Shown here piece after piece: positions 1-12,469 of a stretch of DNA of 64,000 nt (its first letter is position 1; each line of letters begins with the position of its first letter). The position numbers were made by a program, and so were the translations under genes. The notes under the pieces were generated by a model, which worked only from the letters and a program-made list of their open reading frames with translations, was not told where the DNA came from and made no database searches. The stretch is from Rhizomys pruinosus (Eukaryota > Chordata > Mammalia > Rodentia > Spalacidae): positions 8,054,923 through 8,118,922 of the forward strand of contig VZQC01005680.1 of assembly GCA_009823505.1 (NCBI GenBank), given 5' to 3'.

Positions 1-9
1 GTCCTAGAC

Positions 10-421
10 ATGAGGACATTCATCCTGTTTGCTGCCCTTCTCATCCTGGCTCTCCAGGCCCAGGCGAAGAGCTTTCCAGCTGAGCAAGTGATAGATCAAG
101 TGCTAGAGCAGAGGCAGCAGGGAGAAGAGAACCAGGATATTGCCATATCCTTTGATGGGGTTGAAAGCTCTGGTCTTCCAGATTCAGGTGAGATATGACC
201 GAGGTATGAGGTAGGGAGAAGGGTTAGCAATGCACTAGTCCCGGGATTCTCTGCTATTCTGCTGACTCAGACACCCCAGCCTTATATGGCCCTCTTTGTC
301 CTCAGATGCCAGATCAGGTGCTATCTGCCGGTGCACAAGAGGAATCTGTATTTCTCCAGAACACCAGGCTGGATCATATGTTTTCCGTGGTATTGTGTTC
401 AAATTTTGCTGCCGCGCATGA
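10..421 (+). CDS. alpha-defensin precursor, myeloid-type, lacking framework cysteine 4 (coding exons 10-187 and 306-421)
   Basis: Alpha-defensins are secreted antimicrobial peptides released from an acidic proregion. Coding exon 1 (10-187) gives a signal peptide of about 19 residues ending AQA, then an acidic propiece with the family's ENQDIAISF stretch. It ends in phase 1 at a GTGAGA donor. The acceptor ends at 305, and coding exon 2 (306-421) runs to TGA. The product is 97 residues. Cysteines are at 67, 69, 74, 94 and 95, but residue 84, where cysteine 4 belongs, is Tyr (codon 377-379, TAT). The intron is only 118 bp. Sequence 1-650 is a close copy of 63352-64000, whose gene keeps all six cysteines. 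An untranslated first exon would lie left of the window. The reading frame is open, so this is either a young pseudogene or a variant peptide with one unpaired cysteine; I cannot tell which. Confidence 0.85.
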
Positions 422-512
422 ACACGAAGAAATATTTTGATAGAAATTGAGAGCCAGAAGGGCACTGCTGTCTCTCTGTTGTGTCCTGGAGTTTCTTCCC
501 CCACTACAACTA

Positions 513-518
513 AATAAA
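513..518 (+). promoter_or_regulatory. polyadenylation signal of the 5'-most alpha-defensin
   Basis: AATAAA stands 92 bp past the stop codon, in the same context as the signals after the copies near 13.9, 15.7 and 63.9 kb. Confidence 0.75.
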
Positions 519-1455
519 ATCCTTGCAGCAAGTTCTCTGTGTCTGTGTTTGTTTCTTGTCTTGAAGAAGGACCCTGGGAATCAAGTACCAGAATGTAACC
601 AGCATTGTGGTTCTAGTTAGTAGGAATCTTCAGACCATGCAAAGTAAGAACGGTCTATGGTGCGGTGATTCCCTCTACCAGCACTCATCTCCCAGTACAG
701 CCTCATTTCCATTAGACTTACTCTCAAAGAAATTGCCATTTTGGGAGGCAGAAAAAAAAACTCATGATTATCTTTGCATTTGCACAGTCACCAAGACCTT
801 ACTTCTCCAAGAAACCACCATCTTCTTAGCGTTAGAGCTTGCCTGAACAATCCTGTGAGAAGCTGGGTTGCTATAAGTTCCTTCCATTTACACAGGTTTA
901 AGTGTCATTACGAAGGGTTGCAGCGAAGACAAACAGGAAGTTTCAACAAAGTATTTAATGATCAGAACTGCTAGCCCCCATCTATTTAAGCAAAGTATGT
1001 TAATCTGACTTTCAAAACCCACAAAATCCATATGTTCAATTCTTCAGCTACAACTTTTGATACTTTCTTGAATTATGTTAATGTTTTGAGACTGATACTG
1101 ACTGTACAATAGCCTCAGCAGAGAATCTGGGGAAATAAAAATGGAGAAGGCAGTGATTTAAGGGGCCTAGAATCTTGATTGGGCACTGCAGGATTCCAAG
1201 GTTCTAATGTTTAAAACTTTCAGGCACTTAGTGGAGTGGTAGCAGAAAAGGCTAGTCTAAGGAAAGACTACAGCAGGAGCAGCAGCTTGTGCCCTCAGAG
1301 CACGTGCTGGGAAAGCCATGTGTCTCCCTGCTGTCATATGTGCAGTGCTGCCCAGTGCAGCATGTAGACCTTGGGTTCTGTCCTTCCCCATCATGCCTTC
1401 TCTTCCCTTCCAAGAGTGCACACCCACAGATAAAATGCTTGTCTCTGCTTAACAA

Positions 1456-2770
1456 GTGAGGAATTAGAGATGGCTGAGAAACATCTTAAGAAGTGTTCTA
1501 CTTTTGTAGAGTAGGACTGAAAGGTTATTCCTGGACAAACTGTCAGCCCATGAAAGGAAACAGCCAGAATTGACCAGAGTCCAAAACGATAGCACCAGAG
1601 AAAGTAGACTGTTTTGCTTCTCATCCACCGTGCCCCTTTTTCTAAGCCTAGAGAACAATCTGCGGAAGAGGGGGCGTGGTAGAATGTAAGGGCTGCGGTT
1701 GGGGTGAATGGTGAAACTACAGCAATGTAGACTGGACACTTATTTTATCAACTTGATTGAACATACAAGCTCCCCAGCTGGATGGTGGGACGCTTGGGCT
1801 GTATGGGTTTGGGCACAACTGCTTGCAAATTGGTTTTACATGAAGGATGCTTGTACTCATAAGTTATTACTTGTTGTTAAAAAATGAAAAAAAAAATAGA
1901 AAAAAAAGAAAAGAAAAAACAAGTTAAACATAAAAGTAAAAAAAGAAGTGTTCAACATCACTAATCATTAAGGAAATGCAAATCAAAACCACTTTAAGAT
2001 ATCATCTTACTCCAATAAGATTGGCCAGGATCAAGATAACAAATGATATCAAGTGCTGGAGAGGTTGTGGGGAAAGGGGAACACTTATCCACTGCTGGTG
2101 GGAATGTAAACTCATACAGCCACTATGGAAAGCAGTGTGGAGAACCCTTGGAAGACTTGGAATGAACTTGCCACCCGACCCAGCCATACCACTCTTAGGC
2201 ATGTACCCTTAAGACTCACCCCACGGCAGAGATACATGCACGGCCATGTTTATTTCAGCTCTCTTCACAATAGCAAGGAGATGGAACCAATCCAAATGCC
2301 CCTCAACTGATGAGTGGATAGAGAAAATGTGGTACATCTACACAATGGAGTTCTATGCAGCAGTAAAGAAAGATGACATCATGAGCTTTGCAGGAAAATG
2401 GCTGGAGCTAGAAGACATCATGCTGCGTGAAGTAACACAGTCCCAGAAAAACAAATGACAAATGGCATCCCTCATCTGTGGATGCTAGTGCCAATTACCT
2501 ACTTGTAAGTATTTCTTGTGCATGGCCCCTTAAGCTTTTGTCCAAGCAGTTGGGAGTGTTGCATATTAGAAACAACAACAAGAACAATAAACAACACAAA
2601 CAGAAAGGACTGCATCAAAGAACTGACTGAATAGTGAACTGTCTGCGCAAAACAGGCAACGTCACATGGAGAATTTGAGAAAGACTGAGAAAAGAGATGA
2701 AAACATGTTGGGCAGAATTCATGAGCTCTTTCGGGGTGGAGGAATGGGTGACACGGGTTCTATAGTTGAA
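1456..2770 (+). mobile_element. LINE-1 3' end (ORF2 C-terminus and 3' UTR), split by an insertion
   Basis: Translations around 1976-2458 give the ORF2 C-terminal motifs, including tryptophan/cysteine-rich stretches such as [17 protein letters not shown], over several frames. The 3' UTR continues to a TA microsatellite. The block is interrupted at 1501-1943. The mirrored copy is at about 27030-28430. Confidence 0.85.
1501..1943 (+). mobile_element. unclassified retroposed repeat inside LINE-1
   Basis: About 440 bp interrupts the LINE-1 between two copies of AAGAAGTGTTC (1490-1500 and 1944-1954), which look like a target-site duplication. It ends in an A-rich tail. Its body resembles the repeat at the palindrome centre (14.46-14.80 kb) and, inverted, 48.65-48.90 kb. 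I do not recognise the family; an LTR-derived or lncRNA-derived retrocopy is possible. Confidence 0.6.
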
Positions 2771-2786
2771 ATTTGTACAAGTATAT

Positions 2787-2830
2787 AGATATATATATAT
2801 ATATATTATATATATATAGTATATATATAA
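2787..2830. repeat. (TA)n microsatellite
   Basis: Alternating TA tract directly after the LINE-1 3' UTR; a TA-rich tract sits at the mirrored place near 26.70-26.78 kb. Confidence 0.85.
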
Positions 2831-2924
2831 AAAAAAGGCTTGTCTTTGAAGGACTATCCTTATATCCTTTCTTTTCTTTTATTTTAGCTTATCTTATCTT
2901 ATTTTTATTTATTATTATTTTATT

Positions 2925-3175
2925 TTTTGAGAAGAGCTCCTTTAGTCCCAGCTGGCCCTGGAGCTTGCTATGTAACCAGGCTGACCGTAAATCATAGAGA
3001 TCCACCTCTCTGCACTCCTGAAAGCTTGGAGTAAAAGGTGGTACCACTATGCTTGGCACTAAAGACAGTTCTTTTAGCTGCAATGTGGGGTGCTGGGAAT
3101 CGACTTGGGCCCTCTGCAAGAGCAGTCAGTGCTCTTAAGCTGCTGAGCCAATCTCTCCAGACCCATCCCTGCATC
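2925..3175 (-). mobile_element. composite tRNA-like plus B1 SINE (B4-type)
   Basis: On the reverse strand the block opens with the GGTCTGGAGAGATTGGCTCAG type of tRNA-like head and passes into a B1-like half with the GTCAGCCTGGTTACATAG stretch. This order is that of rodent B4-type SINEs. The mirrored copy is at 26395-26645. Confidence 0.7.
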
Positions 3176-3496
3176 TTTTTAGGGTAGGGTATTGCTCTTC
3201 CTTTTTCCTGTCCCTCTGTCCTTTCTTCCCATCAAGCAGATCCCTACTGACCTTTTCACACTTGTTCACCATGTTCTTCAGACCGTATTCTAGCTATCTA
3301 GTGACCAACACTTGGGTTGATGGTATCTCTTGATCATGGAGGATAACAGTTTCAATAAACATATAACTGAAAATTATCTTTCAACATGGACAACATCATT
3401 TTTTTTTTTTACTTTCTTTTCCATGTTTTTGAGAAGGGGTTGATTTTCTCAACTACACTTATAATGAGAACCAGAATGTAAGTTATTAGAAAACGT
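3176..3496. other. no gene seen
   Basis: AT-rich anonymous sequence, mirrored near 26.1-26.4 kb. I see no coding signal. Confidence 0.5.
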
Positions 3497-3610
3497 GTGT
3501 GTGTGTCCCATGTGTCCCTAATGTTTATCATATGTGGTGTGTGTGTGTCCTGTGGCATGTGTATGTGTTTTTTGTGTGTGTAGATCTGTTTATCTGTGCG
3601 TGTGTGTATC
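3497..3610. repeat. (TG)n-rich microsatellite
   Basis: Interrupted GT/TG runs; the mirror is an interrupted (CA)n tract at about 25970-26090. Confidence 0.8.
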
Positions 3611-3831
3611 AAAGCCATTAGCAAGGTAATAAACTTTCAAATTATGGACAATTCTTCAGTGTGATGTGACCCTCTCACCATATCCAGCTCTCAGTTCTTT
3701 GACACTTAGATGATGGACTCCATTGTGCTCTTCTCAGTCCTCTTCCCAAACTATGACCAGATGGCAATTCTCACCACCACCTGGATTCTTCTCTATTTGA
3801 GCATCAGCTTAAAAGTTACTATTGTTTTGAT

Positions 3832-3990
3832 TGTTTTCCTTTTTTTGTGATACAGGGTCTCCATGTAACCTCCATCTAGCCGTGAACTCACCATGTAAAG
3901 GAGGCTGGCCTAAGAGCATAGAGTTCTGCCTGCCTCCGCCTCCGGAATGCTGGGATTTAAAGGCATGCACCATTAAACCACCAAAAAGTT
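3832..3990 (-). mobile_element. B1 SINE, reverse orientation
   Basis: Shows the reverse-strand B1 order: ACAGGGTCTC near 3853, then GAGGCTGGCC, then CCGGAATGCTGGGATTTAAAG and the B1 head. The mirrored copy is at about 25590-25735. Confidence 0.75.
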
Positions 3991-4194
3991 GTCTTGTTTT
4001 TGGGCCCTGCAGCCCACTTACCTTACTTCACTGGCCCTGTTTCCATTTGTTCAGTGGGTGTTTCTCATATTAAGAGAAAGTACTTAGTGAATCTTTTATG
4101 CCAGGCTTTCACAGAACAACGGCAATCTTGCCGGGCTTTCCTTCGCGTAATGAAATATAACAGAATTACTGAGGTTTCGGTGTATGAGCACTTG

Positions 4195-4303
4195 TGGGTG
4201 TGTGTGCATGCCCTGGGTGCAGCATGTATGTATGTGTGTGTGTGGGTGGTGTGTGTGTGTGTGTTGAGTGTGTGTGTTGTGTGTGTGTGTGTGTGTGGTT
4301 TAG
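4195..4303. repeat. (TG)n microsatellite
   Basis: Long GTGTGT tract; the mirrored (CA)n is at about 25284-25390. Confidence 0.9.
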
Positions 4304-4309
4304 GGTATG

Positions 4310-4924
4310 TTTAACTATATTTATTAGACACTTGAGTTCAAATATCAGAAGCTCCATGAAGCTGAATCAACATTTTTAATCTCATGCTTGGAAAGTTTAG
4401 AAGGAAAAGGTTACAGAAACAGATTCATCCATAGAATTAAAGATGAAGTTCAATTGTTGGCCTGGCCTGTCTGTCCTCTATCTTTTCTCTGACTACTCTC
4501 GGGCCTCTTTATAAGGTACTAACCTATGCGTGAATGTCATGGTTTGGACCAGAGCACTTTTCTGAGCAATTGTGCTGTGTAGTTTCAGTTCTCACCATGA
4601 CACAGCTGGGGAAATGGCATTTCTTCGTCTATGGATTGGCCTGGTGGTCTTGTTCCTTTGAGGAACATTTTTCATTCAATAAGTGAGGTGGGAAGAGCCG
4701 CAGCCCATTGTGAGTGTTCCCAGTCTTGGATTGGTAGTGTTAGATGGTATAAGAAACAAGCCGGAGATCTCCCGAGACCAGCTCAGGAAAGCGCAGGTAG
4801 GTAGGCAGTAGCTGTGTGCTTCAGCAAGGCTGATGTTGAATGGATTTCAACTAGTGTAATGCATTTCCAGTTGTCTTTGGCTTAATTGGATTGGCCTTTT
4901 GTGGCTGGGTAGGGGTGGGGGAGT
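4310..4924. other. gene-free stretch upstream of the arm LINE-1
   Basis: Anonymous sequence repeated with few differences at 24660-25270 in the right arm. It may include the LINE-1 5' UTR, but I cannot place a boundary. Confidence 0.4.
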
Positions 4925-6483
4925 TATCCTCCCAACTGGGTATAAGAGGTAGGTTTGTGTGAGTCTCGATCTGAGATCGATCCTGAGAACCACCAGCTCA
5001 GGCAAGTTTCAGGTGGCTGGGGTGTTAATGAAGATCCTGCCCACATAGTCGTGTCCGACCCCCGCCCAAAACTGGTATTACTAAGGCAATCTAATGATGC
5101 AATCAAAGCAGCCTTCAACACAGTGAAGATGCATTTTTTGACTTACATTGAATACAGCAAGGAGAAGCCCCATATTCCAGAACACAAAGAGATAGCATGG
5201 GAAATGGGCAGGATAAAATTCCGTAACAAAGCTCTTACCAACCCTATGGAAGATGCCTACAGTGGGATCGCCCATGTGGATGGCACAGGACAAAGATATC
5301 AGAAACAAAATTGGGAACATATTTAAGGAACTACAAGAGTATAAAGAGCAAATCAAAGAAACTAGAAAAGAGAATGAAGCACTCAAGCATGGACCTAGAG
5401 AGGAGAGAATGACAAACTGAGGCCAAAGGAAGTAGAGAAGACACTGAAAAGATTCCCATGCTGAAAAGATAAGGAAATCAACCATCGAAGCAAAGAGCGT
5501 ACAGAAGAGATTGAGAGCTCCAAAAAGAAGTAGAAATACTAAAGAATCAGAAGATGAAAATGAAAAGGAAATCAACACCCATCCAATCAGAGGAAAGGAG
5601 TGAAAAGCCTCAGAAGCAGAATGGAGGAAGCAGAACAAAGAATATCAGAACCTGGAAGAGTAACACAGAACAACGAAAAACCTCAGGAAAGATTAGGAAA
5701 ACTTTAAAAAATACCAAAAGTGGAACAACCAGGAACTGTGGGACACTATGAAAAGAATCAAACCGCGCATCCATAGGAATAGAGGAAGGAGAGAATCCCA
5801 AGAGAACACTACTGACCAGATCTTCAACAAAACAAAACCTTAGTAAAAAGACAAAAAAACAAAAAAAGACAAACCAATATACAATACAAGAAGCACATAA
5901 ACACCAAACAGACAAGATCAGAAAATTCTTTCTCCATATGCCACATCATAGATAAAAATGCTAGACACCCAAAAAGAAAAATCCGTAAAGTAAAACAAGA
6001 GAAAAAAAACAAGTGACCTATAAAGGGAAACCTATCAGAATACAACGGCCAGTTCTCAATGCAAACTATGAAAGCAAAATACCCTGAGCAAAACATTCCC
6101 TGTGTTAAAGTACAATAGATGCCAACCCAGGTTACTATATCCAGCAAAATATCATTTTTAATTGAAGGTGAGAGGAAAAACCCGCCATGACATAAACAAG
6201 TTGAAAGGATACAGGACCAAAAACCAACCCTTCAAGAATACTTGAATTGAATTCAAGAAAGAGAAGAAAGGGAGCAACCATCACAGGCATCTATAAAAGG
6301 AGACATCAATAAAAGCATAACTGAGAAGTAGAAACCTAAACCAACAATGCAAATGGATAAAAAGGCAAGACAACACAGACCCTACAGTCGAACCTTAAGA
6401 TTAGTGGACTAAATTTCCAAATAAAAAATGCATAGACTGGGAGATTGGGATTAGGAAACAGAAATCCATCCATATGCTGTCTA

Positions 6484-6527
<44 letters not shown>

Positions 6528-9500
6528 GAAATGATGGAAAAAGTATTCCAAGCAAAGAGTACCAAAAAAGCAAGCCGGTGTTGCTATTTAATATCAGACA
6601 AAATATCCTTCAAAGTAAAAAGAATCATAAGAGACAAAGAAGGCCCATTACATTTTTAATCAAAGGACATGCACCAATGAATATCTCACAATCATGAATT
6701 TATATGGCCCCAAACTCGGGTGCACCAAACGTTTATAAAGACAATTCTCCAGGACGCACAAGTCCCACAAACTAACCCCAGTACACTTATGTTAGGGGAC
6801 TTCAATACCCCACTGAGTCCTTTGGGAAGGTACAACAGAACAAAGAATAAACATAAGACATCTGAACTGAATGATATGATACACCAAATGGACCTAGTAG
6901 ACATCTATGGATATTCTACCTTAATACCAGAGAATACACTTTCTAACTCAGCACCCCAAGGAACACACTCCAAATCACCACACGACTGGGACACAGAAGA
7001 AACCTCCACAAATACAAAAAAATTGAAATAATTTTAATGCATTCTATCCTGAACCACACAGTGTAATAAAGTTCAATACCAACACCAGGAGAAGCCCTAC
7101 TGCATACAAGGAACACATGGAGACTAACAACACACTCTTGAATAATGAAGGGGTCAAGGAAGAGATAAGAAAGAAATAAAGCATTCCTGGAACTGAAATG
7201 ACAAATGAACAATTACAGCACAACACAAAACCGATGGGATACCTTAAAAGCAGTCTAGAGGGAAGTTTTATAGCCCTGGGTGCCTACATTAAAAAAACAG
7301 AAAGAGCAGAAGTGAATGAGCTAAACACTACAGCTAAAAGCACTTGAGAGGTAACAACGGATGAACCCTAAAGGCAATAGACAGGAAGAAATAAAAAAAA
7401 ATCAGAGCAGAAATCAATGAAATAGAAACAAAGAAAAAGATACAAAAAAATCAATGATACAAAATTGGTTTCTTTGAAAAGAATAAACAAGATAAACAGA
7501 ACTCGAGCCCATTAAACAAAAGAAGAAGAACAACTCCAAACTCCAATTAATACAATCCATGATGAAAAAGGGAAATATCAACAAAGACAAGGAAATACAA
7601 TCCAGAAAATCATATGGAATACTTCAAGAACCTATACTCTACCAAGTTTGAAGAACTAGAAGAAATGGAGGAATATCTGAAATCCTGGGGAATCACCAAA
7701 GCTCGACCAAGAAGAGATCGACAGCTTAAACAGACCCATAATATATGAAGAAATTGAGGATGTAGTAAGAAAACTCCCAACGGAAAAAGCCCAGGCCCGA
7801 CGGTTTCACAGCAAGAATTATATAAAACATTTCAAAAACATCTTCATCCATTATTACTGAAACTGTTAGAAGGATACAATCAAGAGGGAATTCTCCCAAA
7901 TTCCGTTAAGAAGCCAGCATTACTCTATTACTAAAACCAGGCAAAGATACAAAATAAAAAGGAGACTATAGACCCATCTCCCGAATGACACAGATGCCAA
8001 AAATTTTTCCCGTAAAAAAAACAGGATATGGCAAATCGCATACAGACCCACATCAAGAAGATCACCCATCAGGACCAGTTGGATTCATACCAGAGATGCA
8101 GGGATGGTTCAACCATAAGAAAATCAATAAACATCATCAACACATAAATGAATGAAAGACAAAACCCACACCATCATCCTCAATTGAGGTGGAAAAAGCC
8201 TTGAACAAAATCCAGCATCGCTTCATGCTTAAAGTCCTAGAAGGAAGTGGATTGGAAGGGATGCATTCCTCAATGTAATCAAGCCATATACGGAAGCCCA
8301 CAGCCAATATAATCCTAAATCGGGAAATGACAGAAACATTCCCTTTAAAAGGAGGAACTTGGCCAGGCTTCCCCCTGTCACCACTCCTCTTCAATATAAG
8401 TGCTTGAAACACTTGCGAGATAAATAAGACAAGAAAGGAAATTAAAGGAGTACGAATTGGAAAGGAAGAGTCAAGCTATCCATTTGCTGATGATGATGAT
8501 GTGTTTTTACTAAGGGAATGCAGAAAACTCCTAGAAACGTTACAGTCTCAGAAAAGTGGCAGGATACAATTAACCTTAAAAAAATCAATGGCCTTTCTTT
8601 ACAACCAAGCACAAGCAACTGAGAAAGAATTCAAAGAGACTTCCCACTCACAATAGCCTCCAAAACCAATAAACACCTAGGGACAAACCTAAACCAAAGG
8701 ACACCAAGGATCTCTGACAACAAAAATGTGAAACCTTTTAAAGAAAGAAAGTGAAGAAGACATCAAGAGGGAAAATCTCCCATGCTCATGGAGTGGGGAA
8801 ATTAAAATTGTAAAAATGTTCATTTTTATACCAAAACTCTTGTATAGATTTAATGCAATCCCAATCAAAATCCCCAAAGAGTTGCCCTTCACAGGCTTGG
8901 AAAAAAAAAGTCCTTAAATTCCTTTGGAAAAGCAAAGACCCCAAATAGACAAAACAACCCTGAGTGAAAAGAGCTACACGGGGGCCTTTCGAATACCAGA
9001 CTTTATACTACAGGGCCTATATTCATGAAAACAGCCTGGTACTGGCACTAAAAACAGACCGTTTTGACCAATGGAACAAAACCGAAGATCCAAATCTAGC
9101 ACATACATTTCATCAGCCATCTTTAGATTTGACAAGGGAGCCAAGAAGCCACAATGGAGAAAAGACCACATATTCAGCAAGTGGTGTTGGCAAAACCGGG
9201 ATCACCACTTGTAAAGGAATGAAATTAAAAAAAAACCTACTCGCACCCTATACAAAAGTTAACTCCTGATGGATTAAAGACCTGAACCTGAAACCCCAAC
9301 TCTGAAGGCGATAGAAGAAAAAGTTGGCCAGCAGACTACAAGACAATAGGCGTAGGAGAAGACTTCCCTAAATCAGACAGCAGCTGTGGCAAAATTAAGG
9401 GTCGACAATTGACAAAGGGGGCCCTCAGTAAACTCAAAAAGCTTCTGTACATCAAAAGAAAAACATCAGGAAAGTGAAGAGAAATCCCACAGAGTGAAGG

Positions 9501-10530
9501 AAACTTTCACCGCAGAAACATCAGACAAAGCCCACAAATTTGGTGAATCCAAATTATAAAGTACTACAAAAAACAAGAAAAAAGAAAACAAATGACCCAT
9601 GAGCTGAACAGAGAATTTCACAAGTGAGGAATTAGAAATGGCTGAGAAACCCCTTAAGAAGTGTACAACATCACTAACATTAAGGAAATGGCATCAAAAC
9701 CACTTTAAGAGATCATCTTACTCCAATAAGACTGCGAGGATCAAGAAAACAAATGATTTACCAAGTGGTGGAGAGGTGGTGGGGAAAGGAAACACTCATC
9801 CACTGCTGGTGGGAATGTAACTCGTACAGCCCACTATGGAAAGCAGTGTGGAGAACCCTTGGAAGACGTGGAAGGAACTTGCCACTGAGCCAACCAACCA
9901 CTCCGGGGGGGGGGGGGGGGGGGGGGGGGCATGTACCTCAAGACTCACCCCACAGCAAGATACATGCATGCCATGTTTATTGCAGCTCTCTTCACATAGC
10001 AGGAGCGGGAACCAACCCAATTGCCCCTCAGTTGATGAGGGGATAGAGAAAACGCTGGTGGTACATCTACACAATTGGAGTTCTAATCAGCAGTAAAAAA
10101 AGATGACATTAAGGAGCTTTGCAGGAAAAATGGCTAGGAGCTAGAAGACATCATGTTGAGTGAATGTAACACAGTCCCAGAAAAACAAATGACAAATGTG
10201 GCATCCCTCATCTGTGGTTTGTTAGTACCAATTACCTAGTTGGAAGTATTCCTTGTGCACAGCCCCCTGGAGCTTTGTGCAAAGCAGTTGGAGTGATGCA
10301 TATGGGAAACAACAACAAAAACACACACCCAGAAGGTCTGCATCAAAGAACTGCCTGAAACTGTGAACTTCTGCTCAAAAACAGTCATCGTCCTCATGGA
10401 GAATAATTGAGAAGCGACTGATCAACAGAGATGGAAAAAGCATGTTTTCTGGCAGAATGCAAGAGCTCTGATGGGGTAGATTTGATAAAAATAATAAAAT
10501 AAAATTTATGTGAAAAAAAAGAAACAAAGC
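4925..10530 (+). mobile_element. LINE-1, near full length, many small indels (left palindrome arm)
   Basis: LINE-1 moves by target-primed reverse transcription, using an RNA-binding ORF1 protein and an ORF2 endonuclease/reverse transcriptase. From left to right there is an ORF1-like, Lys/Glu-rich coiled-coil stretch (5300-5760), then ORF2. The endonuclease motif GDFNTPLSPL is at about 6795-6825, the reverse transcriptase ADD-type catalytic site at about 8483-8495, the Trp/Cys-rich C-terminus at 9640-10190, and the 3' UTR runs to an A-rich end near 10520. Every ORF is broken by frequent 1-bp indels, and there is a run of about 41 A (6485-6525) and one of 25 G (9905-9929). The damage looks more like uncorrected long-read error than natural decay. 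Confidence 0.85.
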
Positions 10531-10567
10531 AGCAACAGGCCAGAGGAAGCAAGACAGTAAGCAGTTT

Positions 10568-10757
10568 ACCCCCATGGTCTCGGCTACATGCCCTGCCTCT
10601 GGGTTCCTGCCCTGAGTGTCAGCAAGCAGTGCACCCCCATGGTCCTCTGCTTCAGCTCCTGCTTCTGTGTTCCTGCCCTGAGTGTCAGCAAGCAGTGCAC
10701 CCCCATGGTCTCGGCTACATGCCCTGCCTCTGGTTCCTGCCCTGAGTGTCAGGCCCC
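10568..10757. repeat. 65-66 bp minisatellite, three units
   Basis: Units begin at about 10568, 10633 and 10699, each opening ACCCCCATGG and ending CTGAGTGTCAGCAAGCAGTG or a variant. The mirrored array is at about 18865-19065. It sits in a rodent interspersed repeat I cannot name. Confidence 0.8.
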
Positions 10758-11340
10758 AACTTTCCTCAGTAATGGATTGTGACCTAGTAGTTATAAGATA
10801 AACACTTAACTCTCCCAGATGGTTTTTTGGAGTGTTTTTATCACAGCAATGACGCTCAGTAACTGTTAAAGAACGGATCCTAGAGTAAGGAGCAGTAGCC
10901 ATGTAGCTGTGATCTGGGCTTTCTGGTCTTTAGGTGGATAGACAAGCACAAAGCTATGTGAGAAGCTCTGGTGGCTGTGGTCATCCTGACTACTGAGACC
11001 CGAGTTCTAAGGGAATAGGAAGAAGCTGTACTGACAAGAGTTCTGATCAGTGGCTTTAGGGAAATTTTTTTGTTTTTTAATAAAAAAACCATATCCTGGT
11101 ATTTAATCTAATATATATAAATTGTAGAACTTCAAGGCAAGAATCCCTTTTTATGTAAATTTTGGGTACTATTAGTTAAAGCTAAGGCGTAATGAAGAAT
11201 TAAATGTTTTAGAATCATAATCAATATTCCATCAAAAGAGTAGAATTATACATTTCTAGCTTAAAAGACAACTTAGTGTATCATACTAAAATAGTTTATA
11301 TACTGTATATCCATATATTTCCATAGTAATTTGTGTGCTC
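10758..11340. other. gene-free, interspersed-repeat-like sequence
   Basis: Nearly identical to 18280-18860 on the other strand. The 70-residue open frames found in both arms are one and the same non-coding sequence. Confidence 0.5.
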
Positions 11341-11343
11341 TTA

Positions 11344-11782
11344 TTGTTAGGAATTAGCTGAAGTTGGGTGGTTAGGATAAAGGCCAGAAAGAGGGAACGG
11401 AAACACTTCCAATTAACTCTGGAAATGTGTCGAAATAAGGCCATGCACCAAAAAATAAGACTTTCAGCCTGAAAAGGCCATCAGTCAGGCAAGAATATCT
11501 GTTTTTGTTATCTCTGTCTTTCCTGGTACATATAGATCTAATATGAAGTGTGAGAAGAAGGAAACAAAGTGGAGAAAGACCTGGAGATCTGGGTCCATAA
11601 AGGAACCTGGCCAGAAGTCACCTTGTGCTCCCGCAGCTCTGAGCACTCTGCCTGACAGTGCGTCTTCAGCTCGTGGTCTTTGTGCTCTGTCTCAGTAAAG
11701 CCTGCTTTCACCGTCTTAGACTTTATTTCATACCCGAACTCCAGGGCAATCTGCCTTCAGCTCATACACCCGTGACAGTTTG
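11344..11782 (+). mobile_element. possible solo LTR
   Basis: The block opens TGTTAGG and closes GTGACA. Inside is a CAGTAAAGCCTGCTTTCACC stretch that looks like an LTR R region with its poly(A) signal. I found no clear target-site duplication. The mirrored copy is at about 17838-18270. Confidence 0.4.
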
Positions 11783-11949
11783 TTTGTATTACAGCGCATA
11801 CTATAAAAAGTTTATAACTGAAAATATCTATGGAAAAGCAATTTAAATAAAATTAGATGACCCTCATTATATAAGCTAATTAGATAATAATCAACTTCAT
11901 GAACATAGCAATTTACATAGCTTGCAGATCTTTCATGCTTTGTTTAAAG

Positions 11950-12080
11950 TTGGCCTTTTTTTACATAAGAGCTGACCTCAATCACTCTGTACCAGTGCTT
12001 GATCTTGAACTTCTGATTCTGCTACTTCCACCCCAAAGTGCTGGTAGTCTAGGCATGTACAATCAGGAAGTTCTTGTTTT
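11950..12080 (-). mobile_element. old B1-like SINE fragment
   Basis: Contains a degenerate reverse B1 core (CCAAAGTGCTGGTAGTCTAGG). The mirrored copy is at 17560-17660. Confidence 0.5.
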
Positions 12081-12469
12081 TTTCTCTCCCTCTACTCTGC
12101 GCCCAAAGAAGGAAGAATGAGAATCAAGGGCAAGTGGCAGTTGCGGTAAAGCAGCACCAAGAGCCGGCGTCACGCTCAGGAGAGAACGCTACATCTCCTC
12201 CTTGTGGAAGGTAATTCTTACATCTAAGAAATTGCTCCAAATGAGGAAAATGTGACTGATATTAACTCACATATTATGAAATTACTGTACCCACAGGAAC
12301 ACAGTAAGAGGACTTAGAGAGCAGCTTCCTCATCAGCAGTTCAGGCTCACACTGTGTACAGGCCTAAGGAGCAGAATGCCACTAGTAAATGTGTGGATTT
12401 GAAATGCTGTGACTTTAGAGAAGAGGAAAGTTAATTTAGCTTAGTCAGAAACTGCAGTAACCCAACATT
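12081..12469. other. no gene seen
   Basis: Anonymous sequence mirrored at about 17160-17550. It includes no recognisable untranslated defensin exon, unlike 62.1 kb. Confidence 0.4.

Noticed and set aside
4195..4303. Direct-repeat array that might suggest CRISPR
   Set aside because: It is a simple (TG)n microsatellite without spacers, in a mammalian genome.
5081..5638. 185-residue hydrophobic reverse-strand open frame
   Set aside because: Antisense shadow of the LINE-1 ORF1 coiled-coil region; Lys/Glu-rich codons read as Phe/Leu/Ser on the other strand.
10375..10902. 175-residue reverse-strand open frame, with a 155-residue partner at 18775-19242
   Set aside because: It is produced by the 65-bp minisatellite and flanking repeat; no motif or splice structure, and the partner is the same sequence in the other arm.
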